This document shows positions 12,756-27,088 of a DNA stretch of 64,000 nt, piece by piece. The stretch comes from Bombus terrestris. Its lineage: Eukaryota; Arthropoda; Insecta; Hymenoptera; Apidae. The notes under the pieces were generated by a model, which saw only the letters and a program-made list of their open reading frames with translations, searched no databases and was not told the DNA's origin. Numbering within the stretch: position 1 is the first letter of the stretch; each line of letters opens with the position of its first letter. The stretch covers positions 558,001 to 622,000 of the forward strand of contig NW_025963561.1 of NCBI RefSeq assembly GCF_910591885.1. The letters are read 5' to 3'. A program made the translations under genes and the position numbers.

Positions 12756-15700
12756 TATAACGTTATACGTCATATAGTGATGCGATATAACGTTATACGT
12801 AATAACGTAATAGTATATAACGTTATACGCCATATTGTGATGCAATATATCGTTATACGTCCTATAGTTATGCAATACAACGTTATACCTTATAACCTAA
12901 CAATATATGGCGTTATACCTTATAACGTAATAGTATACAACGTTATACGTCATACAGTGGTGCAATATAACGTTATAGGCCTTATAGTGATGGAATATAA
13001 CGTTATACATTATAACGTAATAGTATATAACGTTATACGTCATAACGTAATAGTATATAACGTTATGCATCATATAGTAATGCAACATAACGCTAAACGT
13101 TATAACGTAATAGTATAAAATATCGTACGTCATATAGTGATGCGTATAACGTTATACGTAATAACGTAATAGAATATAACGTTTTACGTCATAACGTAAT
13201 AGTATATAACGTTCTACGTCATATAGTGGTGCAATGTAACGTTATAGGTCCTATAGTGATGGAATATAACGTTATACATTATAACGTAATAATATATAAC
13301 GTTATGCATCATATAGTAATGCAACATAACGCTAAACGTTATAACGCAATAGTATAAAACATCGTACGTCATATAGTGATGCGATATAACGTTATACGTA
13401 ATAACGTAATAGTATATAACGTTTTACGTCATAACGTAATCGTATATAACGTTGTACGTCATATAGTGGTGCAATATAACGTTATAGGTCCTATAGTGAT
13501 GGAATATAACGTTATACATTATAACGTAATAGTATATAACGTTATACGTTATAACGTAATAGTATATAACGATATACGTAATAACGTAATAGTATATAAC
13601 GCTATACGTCATATAGTGGTGCACTATAACGTTATAGGTCCTACAGTTATGGAATATAACGTTATACGTCATATAGTGGTGCAATATAACGTTAAACGTT
13701 ATAACGTAATAGTATAAAACATCGCACGTCATATAGTGATAGGATATAACGTTATACGTAATAACGTAATAGTATATAACGTTATACGTCATAACTTAAT
13801 AGTATATAACGTTATACGTCATATAGTGGTGCAATATAACGTTTTAGGTCTCATAGTGATGGAATATAACGTTATACATTATAACGTAATAGTATATAAC
13901 GTTATACGCCATAACGTAATAGTATATAACGTTATACGTAATAACGTAATAGTATATAACGTTATACGTCATATAGTGGTTGCAATATAACGTTATAGGT
14001 CCTATAGTGATGGAATATAACGTTATACATTATAACGTAATAGTATATAACGTTATACGTTATAACGTAATAGTATATAACGTTATGCATCATATAGTAA
14101 TGCAACATAACGCTAAACGTTATAACGTAATAGTATAAAACATCGTACGTCATATAGTAATGCGATATAACGTTATACGTAATAACGTAATAGTATATAA
14201 CGTTTTACGTCATAACGTAATAGTATATAACGTTATACGTAATAACGTAATAGTATATAACGTTATAGGCCTTATAGTGATGGAATATAACGTTATACAT
14301 TATAACGTAATAGTATATAACGATATACGCCATAACGTAATAGTATATAACGTTATACGTAATAACGTAATAGTATATAACGTTATACGTCATATAGTGG
14401 TTGCAATATAACGTTATAGGTCCTATAGTGATGGAATATAACGTTATACATTATAACGTAATAGTATATAACGTTATGCATCATATAGTAATGCAACATA
14501 ACGCTAAACGTTATAACGTAATAGTATAACACATCGTACGTCATATAGTGATGCGATATAACGTTATACGTAATAACGTAATAGTATATAACGTTTTACG
14601 TCATAACGTAATAGTATATAACGTTATACGTAATAACGTAATAGTATACAACGCTATACGTCATATAGTGGTGCACTATAACGTTATAGGTCCTACAGTG
14701 ATGGAATATAACGTTATACGTCATATAGTGATGCGATATAACGTTAAACGTAATAACGTAATGGTATATAACGCTATACGTCATATAGTGGTGCACTATA
14801 ACGTTATAGGTCCTACAGTGATGGAATATAACGTTATACATTATAACGTAATAGTATATAACGTTATACGCCATATAGTGATGCAATATATCGTTATACG
14901 TCATATAGTGATGCGATATAACGTTATAGGTCCTATAGTGATGGAATATAACGTTATAGTATATAACGTAATAGTACATAACGTTATACGTCATAACGTA
15001 ATAGTATATAACGTTATACGTCATATAGTGGTGCAATATCACGTTAAAGGCCTTATAGTGATGGAATATAACGTTATACATTATAACGTAATAGTATATA
15101 ACGTATACGTCATAACGTAATAGTATATAACGTTATACGTCATAACGTAATAGTATATAACGTTATACGTCATACAGTGGTGCAATATAACGTTATAGGT
15201 CTTATAGTGATGGCATATAACGTTATACATTATAACGTAATAGTATATAACGTTTTACGTCATAACGTAATAGTATATAACGTTATACGTCATAACTTAA
15301 TAGTATATAACGTTATACGTTATAACGTAATAGTATATAACGTTAGACGTCATAACGTAATAATATATAACGTTATACGTCATATAGTGGTGCAATATAA
15401 CGTTATAGGTCTTATAGTGATGGCATATAACGTTATAGATTATACCGTAATAGTATATAACGTTTTACGTCGTAACGTAATAGTATATAACGTTATACGA
15501 CATAACGTAATAGTATATAACGTTACACGACATAACGTATTAGTATATAACGTTATAGGTCCTATAGTGATGGAATATAACGTTATACGTGACAGCGTAA
15601 TAGTATATAACGTTATACGTCATATAGTGATGCAATATAATGTTATAGGTCCTATAGTGATGGAATGTAACGTTATACATTATAACGTAATAGTATATAA

Positions 15701-16020
15701 CGTTATACGTCATAACGTAATAGTATATAAAGTTATACGCCATATAGTGATGCAATATATAGTTATACGTCATATAGTGATACGATATAACGTTATAGGT
15801 CCTATAGTGATGGAATATAACGTTATACATTATAACGTAATAGTATATAACGTTATACGTCATAACGTAATAGTACATAACGTTATACGTCATAACGTAA
15901 TAGTATATAACGTTATACGTCATATAGTGGTGCAATATATCGTTATACGTCATATAGTGATGCGATATAACGTTATAACGTATAACCTAATAGTATATAA
16001 CGTTATACGACATAACGTAA

Positions 16021-16620
16021 TATAATGTAACGTTATAGGTTATAACGTAATAGTATATAACGTTATACGTCATATAGTGATGCAATATATCGTTATACGT
16101 CATATAGTGCGGAGATTAAACGTGATAGGTCCTATAGTCAGGGAATATAACGTTATACATTCTAACGAAATAGCATATTACGTTATACGTCATAACGTAA
16201 TAGTATATAACGTTATACGTCATATAGTGATGCAATATATCGTTATACGTCATATAGTGATGCGATATAACGTTATAACGTATAACCTAATAGTATATAA
16301 CGTTATACGACATAACGTAATATAATGTAACGTTATAGGTTATAACGTAATAGTATATAACGTTATACGTCATATAGTGATGCAATATATCGTTATACGT
16401 CATATAGTGCGGAGATTAAACGTTATAGGTCCTATAGTGAGGTAATATAACGTTATACATTCTAACGAAATAGGATTTAACGTTATACGTCATAACGTAA
16501 TAGTATATCACCTTATACATCATCTAGTGATGCAATATATCGTTAAACGTTATAACGTAATAGTATAAAACATCGTACGTCATATAGTCATGCGATATAA
16601 CGTTATACGTCATATAGTGA
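16021..16620 (+). repeat. Two tandem 300-bp units with GTGCGGAGATTAAACG
   Basis: Ten monomers (16,021-16,320) are repeated as the next ten (16,321-16,620). Each unit holds ATATAATGTAACG, a TATATCG monomer, the unusual ATAGTGCGGAGATTAAACG word and a TATACATTCTAACGAAATAG monomer. The second unit decays at its end. The same pair is found at about 26,163-26,760 and 31,587-32,185. Single related words lie near 2,755, 9,567, 19,709, 55,508, 56,787, 59,937 and 62,231. Confidence 0.83.
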
Positions 16621-16745
16621 TGCGATATAACGTTATACCTCATATTGTGATGCGATATAACTTTATACGTTATAACATAATTGTATTCAACGCGATACGT
16701 CATAACGTAATAGTATATAACGTTATACGTCATATAGTGATGCAA

Positions 16746-16775
16746 TATATCGTTATACGACCGAAAGAGAGGCAA
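16746..16775 (+). repeat. I-type monomer (copy 5)
   Basis: It lies near the right end of block Q, inside the first 10.14-kb unit, and is reproduced 10,142 bp later as copy 7. Confidence 0.9.
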
Positions 16776-17246
16776 TAAAACGTTATACGTCATATAGTGA
16801 TGCGATATAACGTTATACGTCATAACGTAATAGTATATAACGCTATACGTCATAACGTAATAGTATATAACGCTATACGTCATATAGTGGTGCACTATAA
16901 CGTTATAGGTCCTACAGTGATGGAATATAACGTTATACGTCATATAGTGGTGCACTATAACGTTATAGGTCCTACAGTGATGGAATATAACGTTATACAA
17001 TATAACGTAATAGTATATAACGTTATACGTCATAACGTAATAGTATATAACGTTATAGGCCTTATAGTGATGGCATATAACGTTATAGATTATAACGTAA
17101 TAGTATATAACGTTATACATCATAACGTAATAGTATATAACGTTATACGTCATAACGTAATAGTACATAACGTTATGCATCATATAGTAATGCAATATAA
17201 CGCTAAACGTTATAACGTAATAGTATAAAACATCGTACGTCATATA

Positions 17247-19869
17247 GTGTTGCGATATAACGTTATACGTAATAACGTAATAGTATATAACGTTTTACGT
17301 CATAACGTAATAGTATATAACGTTATACGTCATATAGTGGTGCAATATAACGTTATAGGTCTCATAGTGATGGAATATAACGTTATACATTATAACGTAA
17401 TAGTATATAACGTTATACGTCATAGCGTAATAGTATATAACGTTATACGTCATATGGTGGTGCAATATAACGTTATAGGTCTCATAGTGATGGAATATAA
17501 CGTTATACATTATAACGTAATAGTATATAACGTTATACGTCATATAGTGGTGCAATATAACGTTATAGGTCCTATAGTGATGGAATATAACGTTATACAT
17601 TATAACGTAATTGTATGTAACGTTATACGTCATAACGTAATAGTATATAACGTTATACGTCATATAGTGATGCAATATAACGTTATAGGCCTTATTGTGA
17701 TGGAATATAACGTTATACATTATAACGTAATAGTATATAACGTTATACGTCATAACGTAATAGTATATAACGTTATAGGCCTTATAATGATGGAATATAA
17801 CGTTATACATTATAACGTAATAGTATATAACGTTATACGTCATAACGTAATAGTACATAACGTTATACGTCATAACGTAATAGTATATAACGTTATACGT
17901 CATAACGTAATAGTATATAACGTTATACGTCATATAGTGATGCAATATAACGTTATAGGCCTTATAGTGATGGAATATAACGTTATACATTATAACGTAA
18001 TAGTATATAACGTTATACGTCATAACGTAATAGAATATAACGTTATAGGCCTTATAGTGATGGAATATAACGTTATACATTATAACGTAATAGTATATAA
18101 CATTATACGTCATAACGTAATAGTACATAACGTTATACGTCATAACGTAATAGTATATAACGTTATACATTATTACGTAATAGTATATAACGTTTTACGT
18201 CATAACGTAATAGTATATAACGTTATACGTAATAACGTAATAGTATATAACGTTATACATCATATAGTGGTTGCAATATAACGTTATAGGTCCTATAGTG
18301 ATGGAATGTAACGTTATACATTATAACGTAATAGTATATAACGTTATGCATTATATAGTAATGCAACATAACGCTAAACGTTATAACGTAATAGTATAAA
18401 ACATCGTACGTCATATAGTGATGCGATATAACGTTATAGGCCTTATAGTGATGGAATATAACGTTATACATTATAACGTAATAGTATATAACGTTATACG
18501 TCATAACGTAATAGTACATAACGTTATGCATCATATAGTAATGCAATATAACGCTAAACGTTATAACGTAATAGTATAAAACATCGTACGTCATATAGTG
18601 TTGCGATATAACGTTATACGTAATAACGTAATAGTATATAACGTTTTACGTCATAACGTAATAGTATATAACGTTGTACGTCATATAGTGGTGCAATATA
18701 ACGTTATAGGTCTCATAGTGATGGAATATAACGTTATACATTATAACGTAATAGTATATAACGTTATACGTCATAACGTAATAGTATATAACGTTATAGG
18801 TCATATGGTGGTGCAATATAACGTTATAGGTCTCATAGTGATGGAATATAACGTTATACATTATAACGTAATAGTATATAACGTTATACGTCATATAGTG
18901 GTGCAATATAACGTTATAGGTCCTATAGTGATGGAATATAACGTTATACATTATAACGTAATTGTATGTAACGTTATACGTCATAACGTAATAGTATATA
19001 ACGTTATACGTCATATAGTGATGCAATATAACGTTATAGGCCTTATAGTGATGGAATATAACGTTATACATTATAACGTAATAGTATATAACGTTATACG
19101 TCATAACGTAATAGTATATAACGTTATAGGCCTTATAATGATGGAATATAACGTTATACATTATAACGTAATAGTATATAACGTTATACGTCATAACGTA
19201 ATAGTACATAACGTTATACGTCATAACGTAATAGTATATAACGTTATACGTCATAACGTAATAGTATATAACGTTATACGTCATATAGTGGTGCAATATA
19301 ACGTTATAGGCCTTATAGTGATGGAATATAACGTTATACATTATAACGTAATAGTATATAACGTTATACGTCATAACGTAATAGTATATAACGTTATAGG
19401 CCTTATAATGATGGAATATAACGTTATACGTCATAACGTAATAGTATATAACGTTATACGTAATAACGTAATAGTATATAACGTTATACGTTATAACGTA
19501 ATATTATATAACGTTATACGTCATATAGTGATGCAATATATCGTTATACGTCATATAGTGATGCGATATAACGTTATAACGTATAACCTAATAGTATATA
19601 ACGTTATACGTAATAACGTAATAGTATATAACGTTATAGGTTATAACGTAATAGTATATAACGTTATACGTCATATAGTGATGCAATATATCGTTATACG
19701 TCATATAGTGCGGAGATTAAACGTGATAGGTCCTATAGTGAGGGAATATAACGTTATACATTATAACGTAATAGTATATAACGTTATACGTCATAACGTA
19801 ATAGTATATAACGTTATGCATCATATAGTAATGCAACATAACGCTAAACGTTATAACGTAATAGTATAA
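17247..19869 (+). repeat. Two alpha cassettes in tandem, spacing 1,351 bp
   Basis: Alpha begins after the junction word GTGTTGCGA, then an H monomer, then TTTTACGTCATAACG, then repeated B-C-D triads with GGTCTC, GGTCCT and GGCCTT subtypes. Starts at 17,247 and 18,598 are 1,351 bp apart. The pair is copied at 27,380/28,731 and 32,663/34,012. A long forward open frame (18,598-19,869, 423 codons) is a product of triad periodicity. Confidence 0.82.
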
Positions 19870-20735
19870 AATATCGTACGTCATATAGTGATGCGTATAA
19901 CGTTATACGTAATAACGTAATAGTATATAACGTTTTACGTCATAACGTAATAGTATATAACGTTCTACGTCATATAGTGGTGCAATGTAACGTTATAGGT
20001 CCTATAGTGATGGAATATAACGTTATACATTATAACGTAGTAGTATATAACGTTATGCATCATATAGTAATGCAACATAACGCTAAACGTTATAACGCAA
20101 TAGTATAAAACATCGTACGTCATATAGTGATGCGATATAACGTCATACGTAATAACGTAATAGTATATAACGTTTTACGTCATAACGTAATCGTATATAA
20201 CGTTGTACGTCATATAGTGGTGCAATATAACGTTATAGGTCCTATAGTGATGGAATATAACGTTATACATTATAACGTAATAGTATATAACGTTATACGT
20301 TATAACATAATAGTATATAACGTTATGCATCATATAGTAATGCAACATAACGCTAAACGTTATAACGTAATAGTATAAAACATCGTACGTCATATAGTGA
20401 TGCGATATAATGTTATACGTAATAACGTAATAATATATAACGTTCTACGTCATAACGTAATAGTATATAACGTTGTACGTCATATAGTGGTGCAATATAA
20501 CGTTATAGGTCCTATAGTGATGGAATATAACGTTATACATAATAAAGTAATAGTATATAACGTTATACGTTATAACGTAATAGTATATAACGTTATACGT
20601 CATATAGTGATGCAATATAATGTTATACCTCATATTGTGATGCGATATAATTTTATACGTTATAACATAATTGTATACAACGCGATACGTCATAACGTAA
20701 TAGTATATAATGTTATACGTCATACAGTGATGCAA

Positions 20736-20765
20736 TATATCGTTATACGACCGAAAGAGAGGCAA
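20736..20765 (+). repeat. I-type monomer (copy 6)
   Basis: This is the 10.14-kb duplicate of copy 4. The monomer and its flanks look identical. Confidence 0.9.
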
Positions 20766-23700
20766 TAAAACGTTATACGTCATATAGTGATGCGATATAA
20801 CGTTATACGTCATAACGTAATAGTATATAACGTTATACGTAATAACGCAATAGTATACAACGCTATACGTCATATAGTGGTGCACTATAACGTTATAGGT
20901 CCTACAGTGATGGGATATTACGTTATACGTCATATAGTGGTGCATTATAACGTTAAACGTTATAACGTAATACTATAAAACATCGTACGTCATATAGTGA
21001 TGCGATATAACGTTAAACGTAATAACGTAATGGTATATAACGCTATACGTCATATAGTGGTGCACTATAGCGTTATAGGTCCTACAGTGATGGAATGTAA
21101 CGTTATACATTATAACGTAATAGTATATAACGTTATACGCCATATAGTGATGCAATATATCGTTATACGTCATATATTGATGCGATATAACGTTATAGGT
21201 CCTATAGTGATGGAATATAACGTTATAGTATATAACGTAATAGTACATAACGTTATACGTCATAACGTAATAGTATATAGCGTTATACGTCATATAGTGT
21301 TGCAATATCACGTTAAAGGCCTTATAGTGATGGAATATAACGTTATACATTATAACGTAATAGTATATAACGTATACGTCATAACGTAATAGTATATAAC
21401 GTTAGACGTCATAACGTAATAGTATATAACTTTATACGTCATATAGTGGTGCAATATAAAGTTATAGGCCTTATAGTGATGGAATATAACGTTATACATT
21501 ATAACGTAATAGTATATAACGTTATACGTCATAACGTAATAGTACATAACGTTATACGTCATAACGTAATAGTATATAACGTTATACGTCATACAGTGGT
21601 GCAATATAACGTTATAGGTCTTATAGTGATGGCATATAACGTTATACATTATAACGTAATAGTATATAACGTTTTACGTCATAACGTAATAGTATATAAC
21701 GTTATACGCCATAACTTAATAGTATATAACGTTATACGTCATAACGTAATAGTATATAACGTTAGACGTCATAACGTAATAGTATATAACTTTATACGTC
21801 ATATAGTGGTGCAATATAACGTTATAGGTCTTATAGTGATGGCATATAACGTTATACATTATAACGTAATAGTATATAACGTTTTACGTCATAACGTAAT
21901 AGTATATAACGTTATACGTCATAACGTAATAGTATATAACGTTATAGGTCATATAGTGGTGCAATATAACGTTATAGGTCTCATAGTGATGGAATATAAC
22001 GTTATACATTATGACGTAATAGTATATAACGTTATACGTCATATAGTGGTGCAATATAACGTTATTGGTCCTATAGTGATGGAATATAACGTTATACATT
22101 ATAACGTAATAGTATATAACGTTATACGTCATAACGTAATAGTATATAACGTTATACGTCATATAGTGATGCAATATATCGTTATACGTCATATAGTGAT
22201 GCGATATAACGTTATAGGTCCTATAGTGATGGAATATAACGTTATAGTATAAAACGTAATATTACATAATGTTATACGTCATAACGTAATAGTATATAAC
22301 GTTATACGTCATATAGTGGTGCAATATAACGTTATAGGCCTTATAGTGATGGAATATAACGTTATACATTATAACGTAATAGTATATAACGTTATACGTC
22401 ATAACGTAATAGTACATAACGTTATACGTCATAACGTAATAGTATATAACGTTATACGTCATATAGTGGTGCAATATAACGTTATAGGCCTTATAGTGAT
22501 GGAATATAACGTTATACATTATAACGTAATAGTATATAACGTTATACGTCATAACGTAATAGTATATATAGCGTTATAGGCCTTATAGTGATGGAATATA
22601 ACGTTATACATTATAACGTAATAGTATATAACATTATACGTCATAACGTAATAGTACATAACGTTATACGTAATAACGTAATAGTATATAACGTTATACG
22701 TCATATAGTGGTTGCAATATAACGTTATAGGTCCTATAGTGGTGGAATATAACGTTATACATTATAACGTAATAATATATAACGTTATGCATCATATAGT
22801 AATGCAACATAACGCTAAACGTTATAACGTAATAGTATAAAACATCGTACGTCATATAGTGATGCGATATAACGTTATACGTAATAACGTAATAGTATAT
22901 AACGTTATACGTCATATAGTGATGCGATATAACGTTATACGTAATAACGTAATAGTATATAACGTTATACGCCATATTGTGATGCAATATATCGTTATAC
23001 GTCCTATAGTTATGCAATACAACGTTATACCTTATAACCTAACAATATATGGCGTTATACCTTATAACGTAATAGTATACAACGTTATACGTCATACAGT
23101 GGTGCAATATAACGTTATAGGCCTTATAGTGATGGAATATAACGTTATACATTATAACGTAATAGTATATAACGTTATACGTCATAACGTAATAGTATAT
23201 AACGTTATGCATCATATAGTAATGCAACATAACGCTAAACGTTATAACGTAATAGTATAAAATATCGTACGTCATATAGTGATGCGTATAACGTTATACG
23301 TAATAACGTAATAGAATATAACGTTTTACGTCATAACGTAATAGTATATAACGTTCTACGTCATATAGTGGTGCAATGTAACGTTATAGGTCCTATAGTG
23401 ATGGAATATAACGTTATACATTATAACGTAATAATATATAACGTTATGCATCATATAGTAATGCAACATAACGCTAAACGTTATAACGTAATAGTATAAA
23501 ACATCGTACGTCATATAGTGATGCGATATAACGTTATACGTAATAACGTAATAGTATATAACGTTTTACGTCATAACGTAATCGTATATAACGTTGTACG
23601 TCATATAGTGGTGCAATATAACGTTATAGGTCCTATAGTGATGGAATATAACGTTATACATTATAACGTAATAGTATATAACGTTATACGTTATAACGTA

Positions 23701-26700
23701 ATAGTATATAACGATATACGTAATAACGTAATAGTATATAACGCTATACGTCATATAGTGGTGCACTATAACGTTATAGGTCCTACAGTTATGGAATATA
23801 ACGTTATACGTCATATAGTGGTGCAATATAACGTTAAACGTTATAACGTAATAGTATAAAACATCGCACGTCATATAGTGATAGGATATAACGTTATACG
23901 TAATAACGTAATAGTATATAACGTTATACGTCATAACTTAATAGTATATAACGTTATACGTCATATAGTGGTGCAATATAACGTTTTAGGTCTCATAGTG
24001 ATGGAATATAACGTTATACATTATAACGTAATAGTATATAACGTTATACGCCATAACGTAATAGTATATAACGTTATACGTAATAACGTAATAGTATATA
24101 ACGTTATACGTCATATAGTGGTTGCAATATAACGTTATAGGTCCTATAGTGATGGAATATAACGTTATACATTATAACGTAATAGTATATAACGTTATAC
24201 GTTATAACGTAATAGTATATAACGTTATGCATCATATAGTAATGCAACATAACGCTAAACGTTATAACGTAATAGTATAAAACATCGTACGTCATATAGT
24301 AATGCGATATAACGTTATACGTAATAACGTAATAGTATATAACGTTTTACGTCATAACGTAATAGTATATAACGTTATACGTAATAACGTAATAGTATAT
24401 AACGTTATAGGCCTTATAGTGATGGAATATAACGTTATACATTATAACGTAATAGTATATAACGATATACGCCATAACGTAATAGTATATAACGTTATAC
24501 GTAATAACGTAATAGTATATAACGTTATACGTCATATAGTGGTTGCAATATAACGTTATAGGTCCTATAGTGATGGAATATAACGTTATACATTATAACG
24601 TAATAGTATATAACGTTATGCATCATATAGTAATGCAACATAACGCTAAACGTTATAACGTAATAGTATAACACATCGTACGTCATATAGTGATGCGATA
24701 TAACGTTATACGTAATAACGTAATAGTATATAACGTTTTACGTCATAACGTAATAGTATATAACGTTATACGTAATAACGTAATAGTATACAACGCTATA
24801 CGTCATATAGTGGTGCACTATAACGTTATAGGTCCTACAGTGATGGAATATAACGTTATACGTCATATAGTGATGCGATATAACGTTAAACGTAATAACG
24901 TAATGGTATATAACGCTATACGTCATATAGTGGTGCACTATAACGTTATAGGTCCTACAGTGATGGAATATAACGTTATACATTATAACGTAATAGTATA
25001 TAACGTTATACGCCATATAGTGATGCAATATATCGTTATACGTCATATAGTGATGCGATATAACGTTATAGGTCCTATAGTGATGGAATATAACGTTATA
25101 GTATATAACGCAATAGTACATAACGTTATACGTCATAACGTAATAGTATATAACGTTATACGTCATATAGTGGTGCAATATCACGTTAAAGGCCTTATAG
25201 TGATGGAATACAACGTTATACATTATAACGTAATAGTATATAACGTATACGTCATAACGTAATAGTATATAACGTTATACGTCATAACGTAATAGTATAT
25301 AACGTTATACGTCATACAGTGGTGCAATATAACGTTATAGGTCTTATAGTGATGGCATATAACGTTATACATTATAACGTAATAGTATATAACGTTTTAC
25401 GTCATAACGTAATAGTATATAACGTTATACGTCATAACTTAATAGTATATAACGTTATACGTTATAACGTAATAGTATATAACGTTAGACGTCATAACGT
25501 AATAATATATAACGTTATACGTCATATAGTGGTGCAATATAACGTTATAGGTCTTATAGTGATGGCATATAACGTTATAGATTATACCGTAATAGTATAT
25601 AACGTTTTACGTCGTAACGTAATAGTATATAACGTTATACGACATAACGTAATAGTATATAACGTTACACGACATAACGTATTAGTATATAACGTTATAG
25701 GTCCTATAGTGATGGAATATAACGTTATACGTGACAACGTAATAGTATATAACGTTATAAGTCATATAGTGATGCAATATAATGTTATAGGTCCTATAGT
25801 GATGGAATGTAACGTTATACATTATAACGTAATAGTATATAACGTTATACGTCATAACGTAATAGTATATAAAGTTATACGCCATATAGTGATGCAATAT
25901 ATAGTTATACGTCATATAGTGATACGATATAACGTTATAGGTCCTATAGTGATGGAATATAACGTTATACATTATAACGTAATAGTATATAACGTTATAC
26001 GTCATAACGTAATAGTACATAACGTTATACGTCATAACGTAATAGTATATAACGTTATACGTCATATAGTGGTGCAATATATCGTTATACGTCATATAGT
26101 GATGCGATATAACGTTATAACGTATAACCTAATAGTATATAACGTTATACGACATAACGTAATATAATGTAACGTTATAGGTTATAACGTAATAGTATAT
26201 AACGTTATACGTCATATAGTGATGCAATATATCGTTATACGTCATATAGTGCGGAGATTAAACGTGATAGGTCCTATAGTGAGGGAATATAACGTTATAC
26301 ATTCTAACGAAATAGCATATAACGTTATACGTCATAACGTAATAGTATATAACGTTATACGTCATATAGTGATGCAATATATCGTTATACGTCATATAGT
26401 GATGCGATATAACGTTATAACGTATAACCTAATAGTATATAACGTTATACGACATAACGTAATATAATGTAACGTTATAGGTTATAACGTAATAGTATAT
26501 AACGTTATACGTCATATAGTGATGAAATATATCGTTATACGTCATATAGTGCGGAGATTAAACGTTATAGGTCCTATAGTGAGGTGATACAACGTTATAC
26601 ATTCTAACGAAATAGCATATAACGTTATACGTCATAACGTAATAGTATATCACCTTATACATCATCTAGTGATGCAATATATCGTTAAACGTTAAAACGT

Positions 26701-26887
26701 AATAGTATAAAACATCGTACGTCATATAGTCATGCGATATAACGTTATACGTCATATAGTGATGCGATATAACGTTATACCTCATATTGTGATGCGATAT
26801 AACTTTATACGTTATAACATAATTGTATTCAACGCGATACGTCATAACGTAATAGTATATAACGTTATACGTCATATAGTGATGCAA

Positions 26888-26917
26888 TATATCGTTATAC
26901 GACCGAAAGAGAGGCAA
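26888..26917 (+). repeat. I-type monomer (copy 7), last before a 25-kb gap
   Basis: This is the 10.14-kb duplicate of copy 5. Its expected counterpart in the next 5.4-kb copy, near 32.3 kb, is gone because a five-monomer (150-bp) stretch containing it is missing at about 32,215. Confidence 0.9.
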
Positions 26918-27067
26918 TAAAACGTTATACGTCATATAGTGATGCGATATAACGCTATACGTCATAACGTAATAGTATATAACGCTATACGTAATAACGT
27001 AATAGTATATAAAGCTATACGTCATATAGTGGTGCACTATAACGTTATAGGTCCTACAGTGATGGAA

Positions 27068-27088
27068 TATAACGTTATAGTGGTGCAA
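27068..27088 (+). repeat. 21-bp monomer from a 9-bp deletion
   Basis: The monomer runs TATAACGTTATA directly into GTGGTGCAA, missing CGTCATATA. Full-length counterparts exist at about 16,935 and 32,350, so the loss is private to this copy. The deletion keeps the forward frame open. Confidence 0.92.

Larger units (their letters stand above)
10541..16620 (+). repeat. Block Q, second copy of the roughly 6.1-kb higher-order repeat
   Basis: It is a tandem partner of block P. It differs by an insertion of about 119 bp near 11,135-11,250, loss of one 240-bp unit near 14,040, an insertion near 14,400-14,540 and rearranged monomer order at 15.3-15.7 kb. Its last 600 bases are two 300-bp units. The left edge (10,440-10,640) matches 2,910-3,120 better than it matches P, which suggests recombination with the left segment. 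Confidence 0.8.
9300..19440 (+). repeat. 10.14-kb higher-order repeat, copy 1
   Basis: Features here recur 10,142 bp later, for example the 29-bp G monomer at 9,726, the 32-bp monomer at 12,423 and the GTGCGGAGATT words near 16,108 and 16,408. Matching begins at about 9,271-9,330 and stops at about 19,384, so the unit is as long as the offset and the two copies abut. By eye I count roughly 25-35 differences between copies, clustered in the part equivalent to 15.5-18.2 kb. Blocks P and Q overlap its left half. Confidence 0.88.

Noticed and set aside
16021..16620. GTGCGGAGATTAAACG words as a tRNA- or SINE-derived fragment
   Set aside because: There is no A-box/B-box pair, cloverleaf or 3' tail. 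The words sit within ordinary 30-bp monomers and repeat with the 300-bp period.
18598..19869. A 423-codon forward open frame, and dozens of other open frames of 60-400 codons on both strands, as protein genes
   Set aside because: All are decapeptide repeats set by the 30-bp period. Forward and reverse frames overlap along the same DNA, start codons are arbitrary, ends coincide with indel monomers or the TAAAAC monomers, and no promoter, ribosome-binding site or domain is present.
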